A DNA stretch of 64,000 nucleotides from Trileptium ribeirensis (taxonomy: Eukaryota > Nematoda > Enoplea > Enoplida > Thoracostomopsidae). The notes beneath the pieces were generated by a model, which was given only the letters and a program-made list of their open reading frames with translations, made no database searches and was not told the DNA's origin. Positions 12,144-23,826 of this stretch are shown in pieces. Made by a program: the position numbers and the translations under genes. The DNA is taken from NCBI GenBank assembly GCA_030248225.1, contig JASANE010012757.1, forward strand, positions 1 through 64,000. The letters are read 5' to 3'. Within the stretch, counting starts at the first letter, position 1, and every line of letters begins with the position of its first letter.

Positions 12144-13509
12144 CTACAAATTACAAAACCACAAAATAATATATTAGACACACGATACGGCCTTTTCTTC
12201 TCCTTTGATTGGTTTTTTTTTCTAAATGTTAGGTCGCTGGATGGACTATCATATCTTAATGTATATTGTTCCAGGCATTATTACTTAAAATTTTTCCGTC
12301 TTGAATTGCTTGGTTTTTTTTTGTTTTTTTTTTTTTTTGGCCAAACTGTCCTCGGTAACACATCGTTCCTAGCTAGCTCGCAATCCAATCGTTTGAATAT
12401 CCTATTGGCATTTCATTGATAACCCACACAGAAAGTTGGCAAAATCAGAAACAACTACCAAAAATTACACCTTGTCCTTCTTTTAACAGCCAAAGCGATC
12501 ACCCACAAACAAACCAAACACCCGCAAGCCAAACAACCACCCCAAAACCCCCTTTAACGATTTTGAATTTGCAGTGAAAACTGCTTATGCCTATCTGCTT
12601 TTGGTTTGTATTTGTCTCTGTTCGCACACTTATTTAATATAATACTGACGTCACAAATTAATCGCTTTCTTGGTTTAGCTTGCAGTGTTCGCGAACAAAT
12701 CCAACGAATCCAAATCCGGTATATTTTTGCTCGCAAATAATTCGGTATTTTTGCGTTGAATTTTCACGAACAGAAATTTATAGGATTACTATCGCAGAGC
12801 TGTGTGTTCGCGAACAGTTTTGAGCGGGATTACCGTTTACCAAAAACGTTCATTAACAGATTTTTAACGGAAATAGCAAAATAGGATTGTTGATGGGCGG
12901 GAGTTAAGTTTACTCCCATTACTGCCATTACAATATAAATACGTATAAACTAGCTTTCACGAAAACGCCATCACCAATAGAGTTTTTGCGTATTTTTATA
13001 CTTATATGCATATACCACGAATACACCTGTCACCATTTAGCACGATATTTCGTGAACGCGCGCAAACTTGCCAAATTTGGAAATGTTTTGCTTACGTACT
13101 TTGCGAATATTGTTTGTTCAGCAAAGTTCGAATATGCTAATACCAATGGCAGGAATTTTGGCACAAATTTTGGCATGATTCTGTTTGCGATTGTGACAAA
13201 AGAGCAGCCATTGTGCAAACGACGTAAGACTAAGGTAGATTCATGTATTAGATTAGAACTTAAATTTCGGATAAGTGCTTATGCTTTATAGTACAAATAA
13301 ATATAACCTTAAAAGCTTTAAAATTTTCGTGATCATGCAAATTTTTAAAACAAAAGGATACCGTTGATGGACGATGTATTGTAATGAGTGATGATCGTGT
13401 GCTCTAGTTTCGAAATGCTAAATTATTCTCACATAAAGACAGTCACATTAACTGGGTCATATATCGAATTGTATTAAATTTACACCAGCGTATTTTCATT
13501 TGTTTGTAG
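12144..13509. other. Repeat-like spacer before the first CTLD copy
   Basis: Contains a T-rich stretch (12300-12345), a C/A-rich stretch (12430-12550), and several TTCGCGAACA palindromes (near 12690 and 12810) resembling those at 53335. Probable decayed inverted-repeat element. The last bases lead into the acceptor TTTGTAG at 13509. Confidence 0.4.
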
Positions 13510-13934
13510 CAGCTTGTCCTGATACATTTACGCAAAAACAAAGTGGTTGCTATAAATTGTACGGGAACAGGCATACGAGGGCTATCGCGGAGAACATATG
13601 CCGAGCTCATAATGCAATTTTACCGGTGTTTCGAAGTCTTAGAGATCTTGAGGATGTGAGGGAACTGGTACCTAAAACTGGACCATCAACACAATTCCAT
13701 GTTGGCATAGAAGACATGGGGTCAAACTCGTCAAGGTATTGGCGTATCAAGTCGCGTGGTCAAAATGTGTGCGCACACCGTTTATGGAATTTCGCAATTC
13801 CGAGAACTTCAATAAACAAATACTAAAATGTGTAACGGCATTTCGGAGTAGTCTGGATTTGAATGTAGACCTTTGTGGCGCTGCTTACGAACCTGTATAT
13901 ACAGTTTGCCACATTCCAAATTTTGAAATATGCG
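13510..13934 (+). pseudogene. CTLD exon 1 (frameshifted)
   Basis: Starts after acceptor TTTGTAG with two bases, then Cys-Pro-Asp, and ends in TGC G|GTTAGT. The N-terminal two thirds reads CPDTFTQKQSGCYKLYGN, LPVFRSLRDLED and TQFHVGIED; the C-terminal third continues in another frame with ILKCVTAF, LNVDLCGAAYEPVYTVCHIP and FEICG. The exon is 425 bp, whereas sound copies are 423, 426 or 429 bp, so a frame change lies at about 13770-13790, where the GTGTGCGCACACCG stretch has lost the usual two-proline codons. As it stands it would yield a truncated lectin domain. A sequencing error is the alternative. Splice sites look intact. Confidence 0.75.
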
Positions 13935-14253
13935 GTTAGTAAAGACTTTGAAAATTACAAATTAATAGATTTCATCCATGTCAGATTATGTTGTGTTTAT
14001 AATCGCGTAGTCAAAATGTGTGTACACCACCATTTATGAAGTTTAGTACTTCCGAAAATTTCGATCATCTATCACTAAAATGTGTTATGGCTTTTCGGAG
14101 CAGTCTGATGTTGAATGTAGGCTTTTGTGGCGCTGCTTACGAACTTGTATACAGTTTGTCACATTCCAAATTTTAAAATATGTGGTTAGTAAAGACATTG
14201 AAAATTACAAATTAATAAATTTCATCGATGTCAGCATATGTTGTGTTTATATT
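13752..14253 (+). repeat. Tandem duplication, about 250-bp unit
   Basis: The 3' half of CTLD exon 1 with its donor and following intron (from 13752) is repeated from 14003, including the intron phrase AAAGAC.TTGAAAATTACAAA and the CATGTCAG.TTATGTTGTG boundary. The donors lie at 13935 and 14185, 250 bases apart. Copies have diverged, so the event is not recent. Confidence 0.85.
14003..14184 (+). pseudogene. Orphan 3' half of a CTLD exon
   Basis: Encodes the CTPPFMKFS to LKCVMAF to LNVGFCGAAYE part of the domain, then shifts frame after YELV through a 2-base loss and meets TAA. The donor G|GTTAGT is retained, but there is no acceptor and no N-terminal half. It arose by the tandem duplication 13752-14253. 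Non-functional as a domain, though the retained donor could interfere with splicing. Confidence 0.8.
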
Positions 14254-15098
14254 TAATAAACTTCTACAAATTTAACGTAAAAGGTATGCGTCAGATGTGT
14301 CTTTATAATTAAACCACAATATATCGATCTACAAAATGTATCAGACGCTATGCGCAACTAAAATTAAGATGAGTCTGCTGGCTAACGTATTTTATTGTTT
14401 GTAAAAGTTTGTGCTGGTGAGCCTGTTTCTAGTCGGTTGAAAAAAGCGTGCTTCTGTTTGCGAGCATCGAATTTGATATTCGAGCAAGTCTATGTCATCG
14501 CGTACCCAATTTTTCGCATACAAGCCATAGAACAGCAATGGCACCTAATAATCCAACTCTTGCTAAATATGTCTGGCTGTCTTACTATACTTTAGCAGCT
14601 ATTAATATTAAATACACAATTCTTAAATACAAGAAAACATGACCAATTACTTTTGCATCGATCAAATTTCAATAAGTCAAAGAAGGACACGCAGATTTTA
14701 CTTGCTTCACATATATCACTGCACATTTTCGTGACTTTTAAGCATATTGCATGCTGTAGATGTTTGTTTTATTTCTTAACAGGACTTGTTTTATTTTTTC
14801 ACATCTTGAGGAAATTAAATTCGCAATAGTTTTATGTTTTTAGTATCGAGTGGTGAGATTTGGCGCTTGAAATTGTTACTATAAATTTCACGCTTGGAAT
14901 ATATTTGTGTTATAATGAACTTTACAGTAACATAGTTTTACACCATGACCAAGAAATTTTTATAATTGTGATGACATGTAAGATTACACTAACAGTAATA
15001 TAAATAAATTTTTAAGTGGAGTGCAGTTTTTCACCCATAGTCTTTATGAACACATATTTTGGACACATCTTTACATCTTTTGTCTTCATTTGTTCCAG
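14254..15098 (+). other. Intron-like spacer between CTLD copies
   Basis: AT-rich, no coding signal. It ends in a pyrimidine-rich stretch and TTCCAG acceptor at 15098. Confidence 0.5.
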
Positions 15099-15527
15099 TT
15101 GCGTGTCCTGATGGTTTTACGCGAAAACGAAGTGGTTGTTACAAACTGTACGGGAACAACTATACGAGAGCCAATGCCCAGAACACATGTCGTGCTCATG
15201 GTGCAATTCTACCTGTATTTCGCGGTCGTAAAGATCTTGAGGATGCGAAAGAGATGGTTCCTAATGCTGGGCCATCAACACAATTCCATGTCGGCGTAGA
15301 AGACATGTCTCGTTCAAACTTTTCGAGATGTTGGCGTACCAAATCGCGTTATCAAAATACGTGCACACCGCCGTATCTGATGTTTCACCATTCTGCAAAC
15401 ATCAATCAGTTTTCACTAAAATGTGGAATGGCAATTCTACGCGGCCTCGAATTGAATGTAGATCTTTGCGATGCTGCTTATGAACCTGTATACACAGTTT
15501 GTCATATTCCAAGTTATGAAATATGTG
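15099..15527 (+). CDS. CTLD exon 2, intact
   Basis: A 429-bp exon, phase 1 on both sides, encodes one C-type-lectin-like domain of 142 whole codons. Order: CPDGFTRKRSGCYKLYGN (long-form Cys pair), ANAQNTCRAHGAILPVFR (helix region with a Cys), DLEDAKEM, TQFHVGVED at the place of the WIGL core motif, CWRTKS, NTCTPP, SLKC, ELNVDLC and VYTVCHIP, ending EICG. Nine cysteines are visible. The EPN/QPD and WND calcium-sugar motifs are absent, so calcium-dependent carbohydrate binding is not supported; protein or non-classical ligand binding is more likely. Likely extracellular. Its centre is nearly identical to the copy at 55205-55633, while its ends are not. Distant CTLD membership rests on Cys spacing and core motifs. 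Confidence 0.75.
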
Positions 15528-16202
15528 GTTAGTAATATTTTGAAATTATAAATCGCGAGGTGCATGTACGAATGTTATATGTCATCGTATTCATAATGAA
15601 ATTTATACCGCGGCTCGCGCGTCTTTTAATAGACGAAATAACAAACGCTTTTCCTTAACATTTATTTGATTTTGATGTATTTGGTTTGTCCAAGCTATAA
15701 TGTTATACTACGGTGCATGAATTGTGGCCACAGTTCGAAATTGGGCACGCTGAAAATACCTGGAGCCGATTCCTCGCAGTTCATCTGCGTGTCTTCCAGT
15801 TGAAGCAGTAACGAACGCTTTCATTAACCCTATTATCTCTAGGTTTCGAAGGTCGGTCAGCTTTGAAGGTAGACCGTTGACGGAGGCCCTTGGGCGGGAA
15901 AACTGGTACAGAGCTTGCGGCGAGACTAAATACGGCTTGGAGGTAACCTCCCACCGCCTTTATCGACACTTATAATTGAATGTTTATAAACATATATGGG
16001 CGAAGTTCAGTGGGTGCTTCTGAGGGAGAGGTCCTCACAAGCGAGAGGTCAGCCGGTCGGAAGAGATGAGGGAGGTCGAGGGGAGGATTAATTCTTGAAA
16101 GCATTAGTGATTCAATATTTTTTCTCGATTTTTGCCCATTTTCATTAATTTTTTGCCAATTTCACCCATTTTTTCTTTTTTCCACCCGATTTGTGCCTAT
16201 TT
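15528..16202. other. Spacer between CTLD exon 2 and the Gypsy element
   Basis: No gene seen. The part 15780-16200 is less AT-rich and contains a purine-rich stretch (16020-16090), then T-rich repeats of a TTTGCCCATTTT type, probably the downstream flank or LTR debris of the - strand Gypsy element. I could not pair two LTRs. Confidence 0.35.
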
Positions 16203-17106
16203 TTACAAAATTTTCCGCGCGACGTGACTGCAGTGGTAGGAGGATAGGTGGAAGAGGATACGAAGTTTAAAGAGCATGGCCACCTCCCAGTGGGCTTCCG
16301 AGGGAGGGTGTTGTATGATAGGTCCTGCTAGATACTCCATTAACTCTGTTGCGTCCTGAAGTTCTCCTCGGGTACGGGCCTCTTCCTCTTTAGTCCTTCT
16401 ACTTTCTTCCAATTCCCATTCCCATTCCGCTTGTTGGTTTTGTTTCCTAGTGGTCCATCGTCCGAAGGATGGGACGAGTGGGGCATCAGTTCGTCGTTCC
16501 GCTAAGGGTGACAACAAGGGTGGAAGTACCCACCGATGTGGTGGTGTAGGGGAATCAATAGTATTGGGCGATGTATTCCCATAGCCTACAGATAATACTG
16601 GTTCACTTACCGGTGCGGGGGTTTGAACTGGTTTTCTCGGTGGTTTAGGATTTGGTTTTCGTATCGGTGCTGGTTCTAAAGGAGGCTGACGATACATTGG
16701 GGCAGACTGTGCGGGCGGTGGTCTAGGGGTTATGGAGTACGGTATAAGCCACTCGTCTGGGACGTATTCCTCTAACGTGGGTTCGAATCCTAGTGGCGTT
16801 AGTGGCGTGTGTGGGAGCGGGGTAGGTAGAGCGAGTACGCGCTACGAGGTTTAGGGTACCGTTGTTCGTACGACGCAGTAGGTTCACGATAGACGTGATA
16901 CGGTACCAATGGTCTGTCCGGGTCAGTGACCAGGCGCTGTGAGTAAAGACTACGGAATGTTTGTGTGGCGGCGGCGGCACAGCGTTGGGCGGGCGTAAGC
17001 GGCGAGGTTTGAACGGCATGTTCAACTGCCGAAGTTGGGGAGGCGGCTTTTTCGAGAGTATGGGGCGAGGACTCATCTGGACCTTACGGGGCGAGTAATT
17101 CGACAA
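16203..17106 (-). pseudogene. Gypsy pol tail, proline-rich and coiled segment
   Basis: Continues the integrase reading in two alternating frames. After SPRPILSKK the peptide is Pro-rich (PPLEPAPIRKPNPKPPRKP) and then has a charged helical run (EWELEESRRTKEEEART) before ending at TAA 16203. This lies beyond the usual end of a Gypsy integrase. It could be a pol extension, a relic of a third ORF in the envelope position, or a captured gag-like part. No transmembrane segment is seen, so an envelope is not supported. Confidence 0.5.
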
Positions 17107-18301
17107 GGCCTAAGTCATTGACGTTAAATGGTCGCAGGGAACGACCATTGCCTGAGCGCTGTAAAGCTAAAGGCCTAGTTGGTTCCTCAGTTCTGACAGC
17201 TCGTTCCTGTTCCCGAAAATATGCTGGGGAAGTATGTCGTCCGTGCTCCGGGGAGAAGGTACCAGAAGGCTTATCGAGCGCGTAAGGCAACTTAGCAGGA
17301 TCCTGGGTTGCGAGTTCCTGCGAGATAGCGGGCCATTCAGTGTCGGGAGTTCGATAGGGGTCACAAATAGGTAACATGTTTTGTTGCGGAGCTCCGGATG
17401 AACCTTGAGCAGGGGCCCGAATGGCCAGTTGTTCTCCTGCCGCACGATGTATGTCTGCCTGAGCTTGCGTGTATTCTACGTTGGGTTCTCCGATCTCTAC
17501 ACTAGTTGTGTCAGATGCGCCATCAATTTCTTGACGCAGTCTGTGGACTGCCTCTAGATCAGCAGCCTGTAATTCGCTGGCAAAGTATTTGTGGGCGAGA
17601 ATAGTTTCTCCTTGTTCCTGTAGTGCAGCCTCAATGTATGCGGGAGGCACAGCCTTCAGTAAATCGGCCATATCAGGGAAACTACTTACTGGTCTGTAAC
17701 ATGGTTTGGTGCGGTTTATGTGGACTACATGGTCAGAGGCATTGGGTTGTGCTGGAAGCTTGACACAGATGCAAGGCAGCATTATCTTAGTGATTTGGTA
17801 CGGTCCACACCACCTGCGCTCTAATTTGCGTGATAGTCTTGGTGTAGTGTAGTATCGGTAGACCCATACATGGTCGTTAACACGGTAATCTGGGACCTTA
17901 ATTTTGCAATTGTAATAGCGTTTCCAATATTGCTTAGCAGACTGCATAGAGCGATAGGCTCTATCTTTGATCGTGGCTAACCACCGTTGTACATTCGCAC
18001 GGTAAGCCTCTGCTCCGGGATAGCGTCCCCAATCAGTTTGTGTTTCGATCCCACCCAGTGCTCGGGGTTGGAATCCATGCATAAGCATGAAGAGTGGGTA
18101 GGGGTAGTGCGTGGAAGCGTGGACCGCTGAGTTGTAAGACATAATGCAGTAGGGTAGGACTTCATCCCAGATAGTATGGTCGCTTTCAGGTAAAGCTACT
18201 CTTAGTAGAAACAGTAGGGTGCGGTTGAATCGCTCGATCTCCCCATTTGCATTCGGGTTGTAACTCAGGGTTTCCCTTTTGTATGTGTGTAACCAACACA
18301 C
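17084..18301 (-). pseudogene. Gypsy integrase core end and C-terminal domain
   Basis: A 405-codon frame. It begins inside the catalytic core with NPNANGEIERFNRTL, which supplies the catalytic Glu context, then WDEVLPYCIMSYNSAVHAST, and HPLF-like YPLFMLMHGF. The GPY/F-type module follows (RRWCGPYQITKIMLP then HVVHINRTKPCY at about residues 140-190). About 200 acidic, Ala/Gln-rich residues follow with no known domain. The frame must be entered from the upstream frame by a shift, since the ATG at its start is internal to the core. Confidence 0.8.
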
Positions 18302-19062
18302 AAGGCTTCCATTACTTCAGAAACGAAACATCCTCCTCTGTCGGAAACTAATTCTTCGGGTGCGCCGTAACGGAACATTACGTAATCAACGAAAACCCTA
18401 GCTACACTCTTAGCGGTCTGGTTGGGCAAGGCGGTGGCAATAACTAATTTCATGAACTGATCAATAAAGGCAATTACGTACCGATTTCCTTTTCGGGACA
18501 AAACCCGGGTGTCCAATAAGTCAATGAACATGCGGTGCATAGGAGCACTAGCCAATGGATTGTCTCCAAGCGCGGTTCGGACATTTTGTGGTAAATTCCG
18601 TGATCGCTGGCAGAGTACACACCGTTTTACGTATTCGTCTACGTCCTGACCCATGGTCTCCTAGTAATAGAATTGCTTGAGCTTACTCAGTAGACGATCC
18701 CTACCTGGGTGTCCACCGAATAAAGTGTCGTGTTCGTGCTTGAGTATTTGTCGTATGAGTAGTCTGGGTACACACAGTTTAGGCCTGTGGTCGTTTGGCT
18801 TGATGGGATGTAAGTAGAGAATAGCAGTGTCAGGGGAGAGACGGTAATGATGGGCTTCTAACTTGAGGGCGGTCGCTGCCTTTTCGTCGGCTGGCGACTG
18901 CCGAGCACGCAGGTACCACCATATAGGTGCAAATTGTTTATCTCTACGTTGAATGTAGGGTATGTAATTGAGAAGATTTCTCCCCTCGTACAGTTGGAAA
19001 TTTGGGAGATATATATGTGTTCAGCAGTGTCATACACCTGTTTAGAGCGTTGTAATCGTACT
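18265..19062 (-). pseudogene. Gypsy integrase N-terminal part
   Basis: Reads YIQRRDKQFAPIWWYLRAR, LEAHHYRLSPDTAILYL, then the zinc-binding HHCC motif (KHEHDTLFGGHPGRDRLL, then YVKRCVLCQRSRN) with an in-frame TAG between the His and Cys halves at about 18660. The catalytic core follows with Asp in MFIDLLDTR and Asp in LVSDRGG, about 35 residues before the Glu found in the next frame. Integrase would insert element cDNA into host DNA; this copy cannot make the complete enzyme because of the stop and the frameshift. Confidence 0.85.
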
Positions 19063-21239
19063 CGCGGTCCACATGCATAAGCGACTCTAATCAAGTTTAC
19101 CAGTGTTCACCATTGCACTACGCAAGGGTCTTCTCTCGAGACCATTGTCTAAAAGAAACAGCATTAAGGCTTACCCCTGCGTCATCACCAGCTACCGCCT
19201 TTGCGGGAGAAACAACTCGTGTCCCCGCCTTCAAACAAAATTTTAGGACTTTCTAAATATAAAGAAAACTCACCTCCTCGGCGGGCCATTTCGGCCCCAA
19301 ACCGGGCGAGTGCAAAACCCCTTTTTCTCTTTGGAGCGAGTTGATCGCGGAGTTTAGCTTTTCTTTGATTTTAGCTCGGTTTGCCCGTTAGGCTATGTGC
19401 TATGTATGCCCAGTTTCACTTTTTCTATAGTTTCAGTGTCAACCAGTTACATTTTCCCGTTTCATGAATTGATTCTGCACGGAGAATTTGGGCCCGCTGC
19501 AGTTTCCTTAGTCTTAACCATTCAGCCACAGAAATGTAGGAACATCGACTATTATGTCGATAATAACTCAACTGCAGTACAGTGCAGTTGAGGCACTGCA
19601 TTATTGCAGTGCATAAAAGAAAAAGTACGGTTAGAGAGAGGCAAAAGACAAACAACCAAAGAGGAAACAAAAGACGCAAGTGCGTCCGGGACTGACTGCC
19701 CCTGCCCCGACTATCCCAAGACGGCTCCCAGGTAGGAAATAAGGTCGATTTTACTTTCAGCTAGGTGAGGCCCGCCCGAGAAAACTTGCTCCCCACCAAA
19801 ACTCCAGCAAAGAGATCACATCGAAAGCAATCGAGTGAGCACCGGCCTCGTAGGTGGTATACGAGGACGCATCATGCCACGTATCACCACGACCACATTG
19901 CGTCGGCCTAGATCTAAGGAACTATCTCCGTTTCCCCTACTTTTGTTTCTGGAGCTCATCGTTCGGTCAATCGTACCTTTAGGTAGGAAATGTCGTCAAA
20001 TACAATAGGATGAAGTTACGTATAGGCACTAGCGCAAGTGTATATTACGAATAAACGCTTAGGTGCCCCTCGTTATACTCGGTAGTAGGCCTTGCTTCAA
20101 GCAGCGCCCCAACCACGCTGTAGAGCTCGTGTATTTAGTCGCGGCCACCGCGTTTCCCTTTGCCCCATCAACGATTTGTCGCTGTGCTTAACGCCCGGAG
20201 CGACCTGTATTAAGGAATTTTATTATTATATTATTTATATTAAGGAATTAATTATTTCTGAAGCACACTAAGGCCCCTGCTTATCGCGCCGCATAGCTGA
20301 TTAATTCGCCAACGTTGAGCAGAAGCAGGGATAACCGCCCCTTGCCCGCAACTTGCGGATACCCATACGCTCCGCCTAGTCGGTATTTCCAAAACCGCTG
20401 CCCCTATAGTCTATAGCACCGAGGCAATAGCAGTGAGTTTCTGCGAAGCTTCCCCAACTCGACTCCCGCGGTCCACCGCGGCAATAAATTGCCCAACATT
20501 AACCTTTGATCGTGTGAATAAACTTGTATCATTGGCATCGAGTAGAGTCTTGCTTCCTTCTGAGACGATAGGGATGTTTCTTTGGTTTTGTCCGTACGGA
20601 CGAGCAGGCACTACCCGTCATGGCTTGTGGGCGAGAATATCACAAGCACTGGCGAACAGGGCCTTCTGTTAGATCTATTTACGCTCTAATGAAATAACCA
20701 GATAACGCGAGTAAAATTTTATTAGTTTCTGACCGAAATTCAAAATTTGTTAGGAGTTCTCGCTATTTTGATAAGTCGAAACCTCTACTGGTCAAGGTAC
20801 CAGTTCGCTTGCATAGAATTTATCGAGAAAACAGCCCACGCCATTGATAATCCGACACTAAACACTCAGGGCTTGTCGGAACCCTGTGGGGGCCACATAG
20901 GTCAATGCTCTAACGCGGAGCATACCGCGATCTTAACTAGGTAAATCAATTTGAGCTTCGAATTTCTAGGGACGTTTCCATATTTTATTCTAACATTTAT
21001 CACACTAAAATAGAACTAAACACTTCCGATGAGTCTAAGATAGGGAATAGCGGCTAGGCTCCATGACCTGCGAGCAGGTGAAGGTGCTAGCCTCCCTGGG
21101 GACCTCAGAAATCATACCTGATACTAGACACGTGCGCAACCCTTCGGGCGGGGTCCGAACACACCCCGTGAAGCGCGCCTGCGGCCTGCTAAGCTGCGTA
21201 GCTTCTTGGGTCTGACCAAGAATAGGATTAAAATTTCAG
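19063..21239. other. Transposon debris, no gene recognised
   Basis: Less AT-rich than the rest of the window. A GC-rich stretch at 21050-21210 and direct words such as TGCAGT around 19570-19610 suggest repeat ends. A 66-codon - strand frame (20411-20611) looks protein-like but matches no family I know. No reverse transcriptase motif found. Confidence 0.35.
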
Positions 21240-21690
21240 TGCTTACGGTCCACCCTTGAGGTTACGAGAGCCGGTGTCGTATGGGCATGGTGTTAGGAAG
21301 TTGCGCCATGCAGCTGCGTCACCGATTATTACAGTCGTATTATTATTCGTGAAAAGAAATGTGATCGAGTAACATAAATAAAACGCGAGATGCAAGTTGG
21401 TCCGTTGTTTGTTGTGAAAGGAGAAAGCGGCAAATATGTGCATTGTGTTAGCGAACAGAAACTACGCCAATTCCTAATCAGTCGCTTGGGTTCGCCAACA
21501 TATTTTTTTGAATTGGCTGTTAAAATGTCTGTTTTGTTCTCATACAAAGTTTTGTACACAGTGTCAAAAGAGGATGGTAGACAGCGCAGCTTACGTTTAC
21601 TCATGCATAATACATGCTTATTCATTGATTCAAATGTGTTCGCCATAATGGCCTTTCGGACGTCGGATAGCCATGGAACAAAAATTCTAA
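21240..21690 (-). repeat. Repeat arm, inverted relative to 23277-23600
   Basis: Read on the - strand this shares the series GACA.T.TGTACAAAAC, CAATTC, TTTCTGTTCGCTAACACAA and TTTCACAACA.ACAAC with the + strand at 23290-23570. The spacing is conserved, so the two are copies of one family in opposite orientation. Open frames within it on both strands are a by-product and carry no domain. Confidence 0.7.
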
Positions 21691-22499
21691 AACATCCAAA
21701 TATAACACGTTAAGAATTAATGTTAGGCATACTATGAACATTACTTATGCTTAGGTGAGCCAGGGTGACTCGCTACCTGGGCAAGTGACCCCACATTATC
21801 TAGGACAGGCAGGCAAATGAATTATAATTTTTTGTAAAACGCGCGGTGGATTTTCAACGGTTACTAAATTTTTCAGGTCCACCCAACAATTCACTGGTAA
21901 TCTTGTGTGTACAATCATCCCGAAACATCGCAACGAAAAACTTCATGGTGGAAGTCTTTCCAAGACTTGTTCTACTATAGAGGTTTACCAAAAATAGTGA
22001 TTTAATTCCGGCGACGTTAACTGGGTACAACGTTCCTTCTCACAGACGCCTGATCGACTATAGAAATAAATTTACTTTGGGTTGTCTCCACAAAGTACGG
22101 ACTTGATATTTAGAACAGTGCAGACTGGATTAATTCTAAAAAATCCTCTCTACAAAAATCCAGCCAGCATCAGTCAGTGCTCTATGGTGAGCAGTACTCA
22201 AGTCCCATGAAAATGCTGTTTAGCGTAGACAAAGATTTGCTCAACCAAAAAACTACAAATTCTGTAATTAAAACAATCATATATACAAAAAAGCGCTGCA
22301 CAACATAGGTTGGACAACCTGAACTTGTGATCGGCAGAAAATACTGACTTTAACTATTCAAAATCGTTAGGGTTTCCAATTTTATTAAAAAACACTTAAT
22401 AGCCTTTTGGGTTATCAATTTCCTAATAGGTTTACGGCGAAGAAGCGTAGCCACTCCTAATATACTCCCGGCAACCTATATCTGATGTAATACTGACGG
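21691..22499. other. No gene recognised
   Basis: Ordinary AT-rich sequence between a repeat arm and a GC-rich patch. Confidence 0.4.
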
Positions 22500-22790
22500 T
22501 ACGGGGCCTCGGAGAAGGAAGGAAGCATGAGGCCTCGGAGGAGGGGGCACACAGCGTCGGCGGGGTACGGTTTCTCAGGGGTTAGGGGACCTCGGAAAGA
22601 GTTGGGGCTCTCGGAAGAAATTTGGGGGTCTGAAGTTGGCGGTTTGAGGCGTCGGGGCGGAGTGTGGGTGGTGAGAGGCGGGTACGGGGCCTCGCTTATT
22701 TATGGGGTCTCATGGGACCACGGGAACTCGGGGAGGTACGACACTTCGGTACGAAGAGGGTGTGGGGGCAGCAACGGTTTGCGCCTGTTG
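22500..22790 (+). repeat. GC-rich degenerate minisatellite
   Basis: Irregular repeats of a GGGGCCTCGG-like word (for example at about 22503, 22526, 22587, 22689) with G-rich spacers. It stands out sharply against the AT-rich surroundings. The frame through it is a consequence of composition. Confidence 0.6.
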
Positions 22791-23276
22791 ATATTGCTGC
22801 AGCAATGTCGTTGACAATTGTCAAAGAGTGAAAACTAATATCCCTTAGACGAGAAGGAAACGGAGCAAGACGGTAGTTTCACTACAAGTTGTAATATTGT
22901 GTAATCACCTATAACAGGCTGTGTTTGATGTATATGCTTCTATATGAATTACACACGTCAACAGGACTTAGTTCTGGTCTAGTTTGGATGTCTGAAACAG
23001 AAGGAACGATTGGCAACCATCTTCCTATGGTAGTAACAACTTCTCTGACAAATGCGTACAAAGGGTCGGCCAATAATGCTTGGAGCTTAAAGCTACGGTG
23101 TATAAGCCATAGGTATCGATGGGCTAGTGGTCCACCTAAGAGTCCACTTTCTCAAGCCAAGTCTATCCTCATGGGATGCTAGATGGGCAAAACTAGGGTG
23201 TAAACTAGCAGAAATTAGGCTAATTACAATTGCGGTGATAAAAACGTCTTATTATATCTGGGTCCTGAAACCCTTC
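22791..23276. other. No gene recognised
   Basis: No coding, RNA or repeat structure that I can support. Confidence 0.35.
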
Positions 23277-23600
23277 GTTCACAGAGAAATGTGTGCTGTT
23301 ATGCATGTGTAAACTTAACCGGAATTTATCCGTTTTTGACATTATGTACAAAACGCTATTTAGAGGACAAAACATTCACTGCAATTGCCAATTCCTAATT
23401 CAAAAATTCACATTCACGAACAAAGAGCGGCTGAGTGCAAAACGGGGTAATTTCTGTTCGCTAACACAAAAGCAAATACTTGCTGTTTGATCACAAATTT
23501 GTTTCACAACACACAACGTGACAACTCGCAGTCGGCCTTATTTCGTTACGCTAAGACATTTCGTTTTATTAATATACGTGTAGTTCGCGAGCAGACAGAG
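23277..23600 (+). repeat. Repeat arm starting GTTCACAGAGA
   Basis: Begins with GTTCACAGAGAAATGTGTGC, the outer-end motif of the long-inverted-repeat family (see 56937-59096 and 30162-30415), and then follows the series shared with the inverted copy at 21240-21690. This links the two groups of repeats. Confidence 0.6.
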
Positions 23601-23826
23601 TTCTACGTAACAATTTTGGTACGTAGTAGCGCATAAGTACAATTGACTCATTGTGCAGATGCTACATCCGTGTGAACGCTCCACAATAAATACACTCATA
23701 ACTTACCAATGGATTGTATCATTTTCTTTATTTTTATTGGACATGCAATTCATTCTATTTAGCAATCTGATTTGTTTTTGCGCTTCATCAATGATTTTCT
23801 GCTCAAATAATCCCCACGGTGCCTAA

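Larger units (their letters stand above)
16203..19062 (-). mobile_element. Ty3/Gypsy retrotransposon, 3' (integrase) part
   Basis: The - strand holds, in order, the RNase H/integrase linker, the integrase zinc finger, the catalytic core, the GPY-type C-terminal domain, and about 500 codons of proline- and acid-rich tail. It is degraded: an in-frame TAG lies at about 18660, a frameshift at 18265-18301, another at about 17090, and another near 16720. Gag, protease, reverse transcriptase and paired LTRs were not found in the adjoining 19-21 kb, so the copy is 5'-truncated or the rest is unrecognisable. Confidence 0.8.

Noticed and set aside
12021..12419. A 132-codon Phe/Leu-rich frame that could pass for a membrane protein
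   Set aside because: It is driven by T-rich DNA including a long T run; no start or splice context supports it.
16740..16830. GGGTTCGAATCCTAGTGGCG looked like a tRNA B-box
   Set aside because: It lies inside the - strand Gypsy reading frame, where it encodes part of the proline-rich tail, and no matching stems or convincing A-box were found.
22527..22814. A 95-codon Gly/Arg-rich frame
   Set aside because: It is composed of the GC-rich degenerate repeat; composition alone keeps it open.
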